Source of the DNA: Iris pallida
Taxonomy: Eukaryota > Streptophyta > Magnoliopsida > Asparagales > Iridaceae
Assembly: GCA_029216955.1 (NCBI GenBank)
Contig: JANAVB010009599.1
Location: 2,534,740 to 2,598,739, forward strand
DNA length: 64,000 bases
Direction: 5' to 3'
The notes beneath the pieces are model-generated. The model worked only from the letters and a program-made list of their open reading frames with translations, did not search any database and had not been told where the DNA came from. Of this stretch, positions 32,590 to 43,923 are shown piece by piece. The translations under genes were made by a program, and so were the position numbers. How positions within the stretch are numbered: position 1 is the stretch's first letter; each line of letters starts with the position of its first letter.

Positions 32590-35500
32590 AACTAGTATTA
32601 TATTCATTTTTTCCCAATGTATTTTAATAGTGGAGCCAAGTGAGGTTGTTCCACAATACAGGATTGGAAATTTTTTTGGTATATTCAGCCCATCAACCTC
32701 ATCAGTCATTCGCTTTGGAGAACGAAGAACAACCGACCAATCAGGATTTTGAATGTCTGTTACATAAAAAACCTGACTTGCTTCAAATGCAAGAATTGCT
32801 GGCTCATCATACTCCCCATCAGTGCTCTTCAACTTTTTTAAATTCACCATCAACAAGTTAGAGTTTGGGCATAACTTACAACCATTAGTCTTATCTCCAA
32901 CATTCACCCAATCACAATAAAACACAACATGGTGAAAGTCATAATAATCAACCTCTATTATCTCTTTGATGATCCCATACCAAGTAGTATCATCATCCTT
33001 ACGGTTTTGGTCTTTTGAACTTGTCCTGAATGTGGTCATTGCATCCATGCAAACGCCGCTATCTTGTGTTGCAACCCTGTCGTCATAACTCAGGGGAGAA
33101 AAGATGTAGCCATTGACCCTGTACTTAATATATGCTTTGGCTTGCCGACTTGACCACTAATGTATCGCCAGAGCTCTCCATCCATACATTCTTCTTCAAT
33201 TAACTAGTAAAGCAATAAAGTAATTACAATTAACTAGCACCACATCAAGTAAATAAGACATATATTATAATTTAAATACACACCTTTTTGTGCAACCAAT
33301 CAATGAATTTAGATTGTATCACTACTTCGGCCTCTTTAGTGTTACCACGGGACGTAGTTTCCAAAGTCGAACGATAAAAACTGAAAATCATTTAAACTGA
33401 ATAAAATATAAATAGAAAAGATTTTTTTTAACAATTCTTTCTTCCAAAGACGAGTGATACCTGTAGTACTCTGCTAGTTTCGGTATTTCCAATCTAAAAA
33501 TTATCCATCTTCGAATTTGTCTTCATTGTACCCCGGTTAACTTAATCATTTTACCCTCTATAATAGAGCGCTCATACACATCATCACCATTTTCAACTAG
33601 ATAAGATGCATGAGTTGAACTATGATTACCATCACGTGGATTTGGCATGTTCTCCATGGCATATCTAACAGACTCTGAAATAAGATACGCCTCGGCAATC
33701 GACCCTTCAACATAACGCTTGTTACTAGGAATATTTTTGCACTCCTTCATAGACCTTATCCAATAGAGCAATTAAACAAGTTAGTTTTCATATAAATCAA
33801 TAACATTACAACAAGATAATCATCTCACCTTTCAAATGGATACATCCAAATATATCTCGTAGGTCCACAAAGTAGAGCTTGGTCAGCAAGATGCACCATT
33901 AGGTGGATACTGATGTCAAAAAAGTGAGGAGGAAAATAATGCTCCAACACACATAATGTCTCAGCGATCATATCTTTTGCAGCTTGGACATGCTTACGAT
34001 CTAGGATCTTTGAGCACAATATGTTGAAGTATAGACATACTTGCATAATGGCTCTTTTAAGGTCACGATTATTTGGAAATGCATATTGAAGCATGACTGG
34101 CAACAAATATTGTATGATGATGTGGTAGTCATGTGACTTCTTTATATGCAAACTGAGTAGTTGAAGACTAACAAGATTGCTCAAGTTAGATGCAAATCCT
34201 GATGGAAGCTTTAAGCCTTTTAAGACTATGCAAAGTTGCTTCTTTTGAGCATTGTCCAATGCGTAACCCGAATCTCGTTGCCCTTTTTTTTATCAAAAAG
34301 CAAATTTAGTAAATGTTCAACAACATTCTTCTCAGTGTGCATCAAATCAATACAATGTCGTACTTTATGAGATTGCCAATATTCCAAGGAAAAAAGAATA
34401 GACTTTTTATACCACGCTGGTCTTTCTTCATTGGCATCATAATTGCCATCATTATCATCATCATCATCATCACCACCACCAACACCCTCAAATGCCATTC
34501 CCTTCTTGCCCAAACCTTTCACTAATTTACCTGGTATATAGTTGATGCGGTCAAGCCTTTGCAGAAGGGCCAGTCCATTCAAACGTGGCGGAGGTTGTCT
34601 GTCCTCTCCAGTCTTATACCATCCACGTTTGACTGATCTGAATGGATGATCATCCTTCAAAAATCTTCTATACTTTGTGTACACGTTCTTTCCGCCAATC
34701 CTCTCAGACTCCGTCTCAGTAGCACAAATAGGGCATGCTTTGTAACCATGTGTTACACAACCTGATAAATTCCCAAATGCTGGAAAATCATGGATCCCCC
34801 ATAACAACATTGCTCTTAAAGTGAAAGTATGTCGTCTGTCCATGTCAAATACAGACACTCCTTCCCAAAGTTGTTTCATCTCATCTACAAGGGGTTGCAA
34901 GAAAACATCAATATCTTGACTTGGTGCTTTGGGCCCAGGAATTAATAAGCACATCATCTGGAACTGTGATTTCATGCATAATGAAGGCGACAAATTGTAT
35001 GGAATAACATAAACAGGCCAACAACTGTAATTAACAGATAGAACACCATGTGGATTGAATCCATCGGTCGCTATACCAAGCCAAACGTTCCGTCCCTCAT
35101 CAGCAAACTCCGGCTACCTGCATTTAAGTGTTCTCCATTCTGCTGAATCACAAGGATGTCGCATTAAGTCCCACGAAGGCTCTACTTCCTTGTGCCATTG
35201 CATTTTTTTAGCAATCCATGGTATTGTGTATAATCTCTTCAATCTTGGAATCAGAGGAAAGTGCCTCAAAACTTTTTTCGGTTCTTTTGATTCCTTCCTA
35301 ACCTTTCCGGGCTTCGTTTTTTCTTTAACTTTAAATCGAGGCGTCTGGCATTGAGGGCACGAAGTTGCATCTGTATACTCCTTCCAATACAACATGCAAT
35401 TATTTTCACATGCATGGATGCACTTTGCCTTCATTCCTAAATCTCTCATCATTTGCTTCATTATGGGATACTTGTGAGGGAGTGTGTTCCCCTTAGGAAG

Positions 35501-36148
35501 CCATTCAGTCAAACACTTCAACAATTCTGTCACACTATTTCTCGACCAATTGTACTTCTTCTTTAAGTTATGCAACTCTACAATTACAGATAGAGTTGTG
35601 TGTCCATCTTCACAACCAGGATATAATTTCTTGCTTGCAATTCCTTTATATTCATAATACTTGTCGACATGGTCAAGACCATAAGCAAAAGATGTTTCAG
35701 GCACTGTATCTGCTTGAGAATTATTCGTACCACCACCTTCACCAACAGGAGCCTCATTGTGTACACCATAAGCATCATCAACCAGGATCTCCAACGCATC
35801 CCCGTCATATCGATGCCCTGTATCTTCAATTAGAACTTGATTATGGGTATGATCCTCTTCAACAAATTATTGTTTAGGACCTACTGTCATATCCATGCCC
35901 GACTTTTCCCCATGAAGAAACCAAACATCATATGTCGGAAGCATACCATTAATGATCAAATGCCTTCTAACTTTTTCAAAAGAAGCTCTTTTTGCATTTT
36001 TGCATATTTTACAGGGGCAACTACATGTTGTAAGTCCGGGGAGTGAGTGCTTCATTGCAAATTCCATAAAAAATTGAACCCTCTCTTTGTACTCAGACTT
36101 ATTTCTATGTGGAATTTTTATCCACCCTTTTGGAATCGATCTTGACAT
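32590..36148 (-). pseudogene. TNP2-like CACTA transposase, broken
   Basis: The minus-strand frame begins MSRSIPKGWIKIPHRNKSEY at 36,148, the N-terminal transposase-associated domain with its CSCPCKICKN cysteines. The tnp2 transposase core follows (35,794-34,290): HTTLSVIVELHNLKKKYNWS, KCIHACENNCMLYWKEY, CPQCQTPRFK, then IATDGFNPHG, LIPGPKAPSQDIDVFLQPL and AMLLWGIHDFPAFGNLSGC. DUF4218-like (34,259-33,835, then 33,771-33,523) and DUF4216-like (33,150-32,590, TTWYGIIKEIIEVDYY) regions follow, with introns likely near 33,830. Stops at 35,867 (TAA) and 35,114 (TAG) and a frameshift in an A8 run at about 34,290 disrupt it. The enzyme would cut and rejoin CACTA ends in the nucleus. Confidence 0.88.
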
Positions 36149-37680
36149 GATAGCAAAAAATTATATCCTCTCTCAAACAATCAACCTAACAAACGAAAAA
36201 GATGAATATTAGTAAGATTTTATATCATTTTGAAAACGGTTTAATCGTACAATTGAAAATCTAAAATAGAATGGCTTGATATATAAAAATATATACACAC
36301 CATTCCCTCTCTCCAACCGTTTTGAAGTGCGAGCCTACTAATGAAAAGTAACGTTTGGTTTGTAGAATTGGAGCCTTGGAAAGGAAAATGATTCATTTCC
36401 TTTGTTTGGATGCCAAAAAAAATGAGGAGGAAAGAAATTTGGTTCCCAAGATGAAGGAACATAGGAGGAAAAATGGCTCCTCTCACCAACCCAAATATTT
36501 ATTTTTCTCCTCTAAATTTCCACAACAATGTGAATGGTTCCTAACATCGTTCTCTATAATGGTTCCTAACATCGTTCTCTGTAATGGTTCCTAACATCGT
36601 TCTAGTTCCGATATGCTCAAATCAAAAATTTAAAAATACAAAAGTTCAAGTGGGAAATGAACGAAAAGTATTCTAGTCTCTTTGAATTTTCAATTGATAA
36701 TGAACCTAGAAAGCCAACCTTTGACATGTTTTTTGTACCGAGTCCTTCAAGTAACATGCTCCTTGGTTCCGTGAGCTTAAACTACATGACCAAAAAGGTG
36801 GATTTATCTACCTAAGAACTAGTATTTCAGGATATACGACAAAGGTCGCTCTTGCTCACAGCTACCTTATCAAGACTTTGCACCAACAGAGAGCATTGCC
36901 ATCAGGTTGACAGTCGGTCAGATAAGGAAATCATCAATTCTTCTGTGGAGCTTCCTCCTGCTAGCATCTCCATTCTAATGGGAAAATCTTGGATGATAAT
37001 ATAACGATGTTTCTTTTTACTAGCAAGGAGTAAAGAACAATGTGGGAACGTGTACGTCGTGTACGGTTCAAGATCCAGTCGAAGAGGCAGGTCGGGTAAG
37101 TAAATTACTAAGTTTCGATGCCTGCTCTACATCATTCTTTGAATCTGAAACCTGACATCATGACAGACTTGTCTGAGGGATTGAAAAAACAATGGGCTTA
37201 ACACATAATATGAGATGAACAGATTACTCATATTTTTGAAGTTTAACATACAATAAAAAACCAAAAATCAACAAATCCAAAAAATCGGACAGAAAGAGAG
37301 AGAGAGAGAGAGTATGAGGGAAGTACCTTCGTTGCTTCTCCAGTAATCGAAGCAAAACCCGAAACCCTAAGAAAAACCCTAAGAAAAACTAAAACCCTAA
37401 GAAAATCAAAACCCTAATAGAACCAAAATCTTGAGAGATCGTGAGAGAGAATGAGAGGTGCACCTTCGTTGCTTCTTAAAACCCTAATCGAAGAGAGATC
37501 GTGAGAGAGAAGGAGAGGGTCGGCGGTCACAGGTCGAGAGAGAGGGAGAAGGGGAAAACCAGTAACACTTTTTTCTTTTGCGGAAAATGAGTGCGGGAAA
37601 TTTTGGGGGCTCTTTTTTCCTTTTGGAAGCCAGTAACACTTTTCTCTTGGCACATGTTTTGCATGTGACCTAAGTTGTAA
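36149..37680. other. CACTA right non-coding region upstream of the transposase gene
   Basis: No gene seen. It holds the 56-bp repeat at 37,195-37,250 shared with 26,471-26,526, and three repeats of ATGGTTCCTAACATCGTTCT at 36,533-36,603. A GAGAGA run at 37,291-37,312 and AAACCCTAAGAAAAACC repeats at 37,360-37,420 follow. The GA-rich and AAACCCTA-rich DNA 1.2 kb before the transposase start may be its leader or promoter. Confidence 0.5.
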
Positions 37681-37684
37681 ATTT

Positions 37685-37811
37685 GTAACAGTTTTTATTG
37701 TTACAAATAATATAAAACTTATAAAATTTATAGAATCAGAATTGTAGTAACAGTTTTTGCTAATAGTAACGGTTATAACTGTTACCAGATTGTAACGTTA
37801 ATAACCGTTAC
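37685..37811. repeat. CACTA right subterminal palindromes
   Basis: Degenerate copies of the same 20-mer as at the left end: 37,685-37,704, about 37,747 (partial), 37,766-37,785 (GTAACGGTTATAACTGTTAC) and 37,792-37,811 (GTAACGTTAATAACCGTTAC). Confidence 0.75.
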
Positions 37812-37842
37812 TATTTGGAAAAAAACTGTGTTACAAATTGCA

Positions 37843-37857
37843 TATTATGGTGTAGTG
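37843..37857 (-). repeat. CACTA terminal inverted repeat, right
   Basis: TATTATGGTGTAGTG, the exact reverse complement of the left end, followed by the AGG duplication at 37,858-37,860. Confidence 0.95.
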
Positions 37858-38771
37858 AGGACTTCTTCGACTTTGCCTTCGACGCTGGACTCTCCTCCGT
37901 TTCGTTCATTGGTAATGCTTTTACTTGGTGTAATATGTAGGAACAAGAGAAGTGCCAGAGGTCGCGCCTGGATAGAGCCGTCACTGATTACCTATGGCGG
38001 GACATGGTTCATGGCACTAAGCTCACGCACCTGAGTCGCATGGAGTCAGACCACTCCCTCCTCATCTTTGAGGTTTGCTCCGTCACTAGCCAGTTTGCTA
38101 AGCAGTTCAAATTCTTGAATTTTTGGTCCCATCAGAGCTCCTTCCTCAATGTCGTCGACACCGCTTGGGCCGAGGCCGACTCTACCAACCCGCTCATCCG
38201 TATAGCCCTTCGGTTGAAGGCTACCCACTTTTTCCTCTCTGTTTGGAGCCGAATCACCTCCGGCAACATCTTCTAAGAGTTTAAACTGGCTGAAGACAAC
38301 CTCAGTTGTGCCGATAATTTGTTCGCCCGAGATAGGAACCCCGAGAACAGGACGGCATGCAACCTGGCCGCAGGGGGGCAAAACAAACCAACTACATATC
38401 CACCAGATTCGAGATGAGGGCTCCACTATTTCAGAGTAAAAGGATATTCAGCAGGCCACGGGCAGATACTTCTCATCCATGTACTCTAAAGAGGAGGTCG
38501 GGTATGACACGAACTTTCTATTGGCCATCCCTCAGCTTATCTTCCAAAGGGACAACACTCTTCTGTCCCCGCCCCCCCCCCATGCTAGAGGATATTCGTG
38601 CTATTGTGTGGTCGCTTAAGCACGATAGTGCTTGGGGCCCGACGGCTTTAACGGTATGTTCTACAGGCATTGTTGGAATATCGTTGACAAGGAAATTTTG
38701 GATGTGGCGTGTGCCTTCTTCTAGGGCATGAGCTACCCCAGAGCCGTGTCATCCTCATCCCTTATCCTCCT
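37858..38771 (+). pseudogene. LINE D endonuclease and RT start (right of the CACTA insertion)
   Basis: The frame continues from 25,103: DFFDFAFDAGLSSVSFIGNA and FTWCN, then RLDRAV and ESDHSLLIFE, the last endonuclease motifs. A linker with KFLNFWSHQSSFLNVVDTAW follows, then RT entry at about 38,630 (AWGPTALTV..., normally S-P-G-P-D-G-F). Stops (about 37,939 and 38,274) and frame changes are present. The LINE is cut at 38,772 by an LTR fragment and does not resume in the window. Confidence 0.82.
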
Positions 38772-40111
38772 TGTCACGACCCGCACCCAGTGTAAGGGTA
38801 CGAGAAGTAAGTATGTCCAGCCTATGTCGCAGTGTCGGCGGTAGAACGCTGTCCTTGGTCACATTCATCTAACACAATATATAAGGTACCTGTACAGTAT
38901 ATACACTCTAATCGGAGGACAATACGAAGTACATCTCAATCACAATCTAAGATAGAAAGTACGATATGATAGATAAGAAATCTCAAAAGAAATACAAACA
39001 GGAAGGAAAATAAGTCTAAGTGTCTATACGACACAACAACAATAAAACATAATACACCTCAAAGTCTCAAATGACAACAACAAAGTAAGATAAAGCCTAA
39101 CTAAACTAGTCTATGCAGTAAGGGTGATATCATCAGCTAAAGCTGGGTCCTCCTGAGAGTCCAGCTCGTAAGTGTCATTTAGGGCTGCTCCATAGTACAT
39201 AGGACAGAATTCCTCGGTGTCATCTGTAATATTTTCAACAGGTCTAGTCAGGACAGGAACGAGCACAATACATCTTACGCAGTTCATAACATGGCAGAAA
39301 ATATAAAGCATGCAAAAGAGTAAGATACATGAACTGTAAGAAGATGTACATAAAAACGAGAGAGATATTTGTAAACTGAAAATATATACATGATAAGTAA
39401 GAACTGTAAGTGATTAGTGATTCAAAGCATAAGATGGTTATATAAACGGCACGATGTTATACACGAGTAATCTACAGAGGTTGTACACGAGTAAACTACA
39501 AGAATGATCATATAACCACTTATACTCCCCCGTCTCCAATCAATACACAAGGATCCAGTCAAGTTATGTTACTATACACGAAGTTTAGTTTGTACACGAA
39601 GATCATGTGAGCACATGAGAGTACATGATTTCACACGATTTGTACATGAATAACACGAACACAAGGAGTACACGATGCCCATGATAAAGTATACGAACAC
39701 GAAATACCCGATATATCCTATGAGGGAATAACATCGCATGAAAGATCCATATAGTACTAATCCATGATAACAAGTGTCAGCATCAAGTAAATTAATCTAG
39801 AACATGATTATAAGTCCTAGCAAGTATGAAATGATCAAAGAATGTACTCGCCTGAAATTCGAATGTCTGAGAGAATATAAAGTCCGAAGCGAGGTAACTA
39901 AGTCCTATTTAGAGCAACACAAGTCATGATGTATACAAAGGGATTATAATTTGAAGAGTACAATGTATCTACATATTTCTAGGTCAATCTGGGCCAAAGT
40001 CAACTCTTGGTCAACTCTAGTCAACTCTAAAAGTTAAACTAGGTCAACCCTAGTCAAATTAGGTCAAACTAGTTAGGGTTTGGTCAACAAAGTTAAACTA
40101 GTTTAGGCTAG
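38772..40111 (-). repeat. LTR fragment of the large LARD-like family, minus orientation (copy a)
   Basis: Starts TGTCACGACCCGCACCC, the reverse of the LTR 3' end seen at 60,136. It shows GCCTATGTCGCAGTGTCGG-type and CGGTAGAACG blocks, and ends in a TTGACC/GGTCAA-rich stretch (39,985-40,110), which matches the middle of the plus-oriented LTRs. It is truncated by copy b, which starts with the same terminus. The short ORF at 39,111-39,311 is not credible. Confidence 0.7.
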
Positions 40112-40757
40112 TGTCACGACCCGCTCCCACTGTGAGGGTACGAGTACGTAACAGCTCCCAGCCTACGTCGCAATATCGACGGTAGAACGATGTTCTAGGT
40201 CATGAGCATAACTAACACAATATGAAATACACTCCAACTGGAGGCCAAGTCACAGAATGTACAACTCAATCACAATCTAGAGGTAGAATATAGCACGATG
40301 GAATAGATAAGGAAATCCTCAAAACTGAGGTACAACAGAAGTGAAATAAATCAAATTTAATAAATTCTAGTCATAACATCTCCGTAATAATACAACTCTG
40401 AAATAAAAAAACAACAACTAACATAAAAAGAAAGAACAGTCTAGAATATCTATACATGAATATACTAAAAAGGCTCATCAAATTTAACAGCAGCTGTCTG
40501 AACCTTCCAAGGGTCCAGGTCGCGAGTGTCATCTAGGCAAGCTCCATAGTAAAGGGTACGGGGTTCCTCATCATCCTCTGTAAAATTTTCAACAGGTCCA
40601 GTCAGGACAGGAGCGAGCACAATACATCTCACACAGATCATAGCAGGTTAGGAAATATAGACATGCAAAAGAGTACGATACATAAAAACTGAAAGAATGT
40701 ACATGATATAAAGAGAGAACTATAATAGAAATATAGATATGTAAAAGAGTATGATAC
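40112..40757 (-). repeat. LTR fragment, minus orientation (copy b)
   Basis: Starts TGTCACGACCCGCTCCC and follows copy a colinearly (for example GTCAGGACAGGAGCGAGCAC at 40,599 versus a near-identical stretch at 39,248). It breaks off at GATACAT, where plus-oriented LTR sequence begins. An internal duplication of about 80 bases (ATGCAAAAGAGTACGATACAT) lies at its end. Confidence 0.7.
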
Positions 40758-43700
40758 ATGGGCCATGCGCACCTCCCCATGGCTTCTATCGTCCTCTGGG
40801 ATGCGTCGTCTAGGCTATTCGTTCATTTCTTACAAAATCCCGTCATGACGCGCTCGGATCGGATCCAGAATGTGTACCTCATCGCAACGACTTCGTACAC
40901 ATTTTTTAGAAAATCTGACTGTTGAATCGACGAACTCTTTGCTCCGTCACAATCTTGGTATATCCCTCTTCACTTCCCTCAAGTTTCATCCGTTAATTTT
41001 ATCGTTTGATACATCAAAACCGACCACCAAGTTGACGCTTTAAATTGTGTTGGTTTTGTGGAACCAACTTCGTGAGTTCGTATCTCCTTCATCGCAGCTC
41101 CGTCTGGCATGCCACTGGTTCCTAAGCGTAGCAGGTATAACCCTCTTCCTACCCCTTAAGTTTTATTTCATTGTGAGCACGTTTGATTGGTTGAATTTGA
41201 CGCCAAAGTTGGTCGTCCGAATTCGTAATTTACAACTTGTTAAATTCTATTTTTGAATTCGAGACTCCGGATTTCAATTCTGATACCACCAGTAGACTCG
41301 TGGCGTAATTCTGGCATGAATTCATATATAGTTTGTTAGATTTGGAGGACGTGGGCCCTAGCACGTATTTCGGTGCAAAACGTGCCTCACAGTCCGGGTC
41401 AACGGGACTTTTTGACGTCGGCTCATTGGAATCCAATTCTGGACATACCGTTGAGTTCGTATCGTCATTCTGGACTCGTTGACATATAATGTGCTGAGTT
41501 TTAAGAACATTGGCTTCGACACGCTTTTTCGTGTAAATCAAAATTTTAATGTCCTGGTCAACGGACCAATTTGAGATCGGATCAACGGAATCCAATTCTG
41601 GATATACCGTTGGGTTCGTATCGTCATTCAGGATTCATGGATATATAATTTGATAGGTTTAGTGGACTAGTATTCTTGCACATTTTTCGGTACAAAATGG
41701 GTCCGACACGGATACCGTTTTGATTTGAAATTACCTTTTTGCCCCTGTGTCCAAATTGGACTTATGGATAGGCTATCCTAGCTAATTTGACCATTATGGA
41801 CACGTTGGTGATATTTGTTTTATCATCCAACAATATTTGTAGATATTTTCTCCGTGTATTATCTTTTATTATAATTAATTCTTATTAAGTTTGTATTTTG
41901 AAATTAGTACAACAAAACTGAGATTAGTCGATTCCAGTGATCTCATATCGATGAAATTGGCAAGATGATCATGTGGATCACTGTGATAAGATTATTAACC
42001 TTACTGTTGATTATCTTATCTCGATTTGCGTGTCGTAGATTTTGATGTACAAATAACGAGGTAAAAATTGATATTTTAATTATTAGATTAGAGTTGATCC
42101 AGTTTGACCAAGATATAAGGTATCTTGGTAGGTAAATATTAGGAATAGTATGCTTAGGCTAGTTTTGACCTCGGTTGACCAAGTTTGACTACTTTGACTA
42201 AAAGTCAACTATCAGTCAACACTAAGCCTAGAACTTGACCAGAGTTGACCAGTTGACCAAAAGTCAACTGTTAGTCAACATTAGCCTAGTTTGACCAAGA
42301 GTTGACCAGTTGATCAAAAGTCAACTGTAAGTCAACCTTTGACCTAGTGTGACTCGGTTTGACCTTGTTTGACTTAGTTGGACTGAGATTGACCAAGATT
42401 ACATAACTTATACTATATAATCCTGCCTAACACTGTTGTACCCTAATTAGCTTATATATATCTTATCTTTAGGTTTGTGGCATCACTCTGAGCATCGACC
42501 CCATTTGACAGCTTATGACCGCAGGCGAGTACATTCACTGATAGTTTTTATTGTCTTGATATCTGCTATATCTGATTCAGTTGTAGTATCTTACTTGAAT
42601 TCCTGACACGATAGTTCACGAACTAGTATATGTCGGATCATGACATGAGATGTTGTTCCTAGATTTTCTTAGTATATTGGTACATTTTCTGTCTTGTTCC
42701 ATATACTTGTATAGACACCGATTCCTGAGAGGAAGTAGCTACCCTCTTAGGGAATCCCGTGTCATGACGTGTCATGTCTGGATCCATTATACTACTCGGG
42801 GTTAGGAATTATTAGGGGCTATGTGATCAAAGCCACCCTGTCACTATATTCTTGTGCTTGTGCCACTCTCACCTCACGTAGGGTGTAGCGAGATCTTATT
42901 TCTTGTGCTCGTTATCCAGGTTGGCCGGCATGACCCTTTCAAGTAATTTTCATGTGATTGTCGGGCCAAGTGGATAGCCTGTGCTGTAACTTTCCCAAGC
43001 CGATCACATAACGCTCTAATAATTTATGGCATATTTTATATTTATTTTATCACATCATATATCCTGCTCAGTTCTGTATTCAGTACTTTTCTCACCATGT
43101 TATGATATTCAGTACTCACATGTTTTGCATTATCTTATGCTAAACCTTGATTGGAGGCTAAGTTCTGTTCGGGAGAAGGGTTACAACCCCGGTCCTTGTT
43201 TGGTTTACGGGTTGTAACTCGACTTCCGAATAGCTTCCAAGTCATCCTATATCTTTATCTTGTATTTTATTATAATTATCCCTTATAGAATTTGTCAATT
43301 TATATGGAACTGCTGTTAGTGCTTGTACTTGCTCATTTTCCTGACAGGATAACCGTTGATATTTACAGAGTACATATTAGCTGATTGCTCTACCTTTTAC
43401 GGGTATGGCCAGGATAGAGTTTGATGAGACATTACCCCTGGAGCCCGTAGATGATATAGTCTCTGTTTAGACTGTTAGATAGGTTTGCCTAGACTGCGAT
43501 CCAGCTAGTGTTTTTAGACTGTAGTTTTTATATTATATTTTGAGTTTATGTGATGTGTTTATATCTCTGAGCTTGTGTTGGATCTTGAACTCCTTTCCAG
43601 TTTTCTTTTCTATCATATTTCTATTTTGTGCTATCTATCCTAGTTTGTTTTGTGATTGAGTTATGCCATATTATACCTCCGTACAGAGATGACAGGTACC

Positions 43701-43791
43701 CTTATATTTTTTCTAGTTGTAGTATTTATAGACGACCTATACAGCGTTCTACCGCCGAATCTGCGACGTAGGTTGGACGTAACCACGTACT
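40758..43791 (+). repeat. Truncated 5' LTR of the LARD-like element (copy c)
   Basis: Colinear and close in sequence to 57,065-60,090 over about 3 kb. It lacks the first 1.36 kb and the last 45 bases of that LTR. It contains the TTGACC/GTCAAC cluster at 42,130-42,400. Its plus-strand ORFs (for example 43,026-43,217) recur in the other LTR and are not genes. Confidence 0.8.
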
Positions 43792-43923
43792 CAGAGCGCT
43801 GCTATGAGCCTGCTATTAGGATATAGGTTCTAGGTTATGATAGGAGTTGCTCAATCACAGTTAGGAACTCTTGATATATTCCAATGATAACCCTGAGAAT
43901 CTTATTTCAAAAACTATTGAATC
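43792..43923 (+). other. Internal DNA of the LARD-like element, left of the Tekay insertion
   Basis: Short unique stretch between truncated LTR copy c and the Tekay element. It ends in the target duplication GAATC (43,919-43,923). It holds nothing recognisable. Confidence 0.5.
43919..43923. repeat. Target-site duplication GAATC (left) of the Tekay element
   Basis: Repeated at 54,078-54,082 immediately after the right LTR. Confidence 0.95.

Larger units (their letters stand above)
25104..37857 (-). mobile_element. CACTA (En/Spm-type) DNA transposon, 12.75 kb
   Basis: The ends read CACTACACCATAATA and, on the other strand, the same 15 bases, flanked by AGG. Eight palindromic 18-20-mers of the GTCACGGTAATAACCGTGAC type lie inside the left end and four degenerate ones inside the right end, as expected for subterminal transposase-binding sites. 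Two genes lie on the minus strand: a TNP2-like transposase (broken) and a TNPA-like protein (readable as an intact five-exon gene). The remainder is AT-rich non-coding DNA with internal duplications. Removing the element restores a continuous LINE D reading frame. Confidence 0.95.

Noticed and set aside
43026..43217. Conserved small ORFs at 43,026 and 59,341
   Set aside because: Same reason: duplicated by the LARD-like LTR pair, not by coding constraint that I can show.
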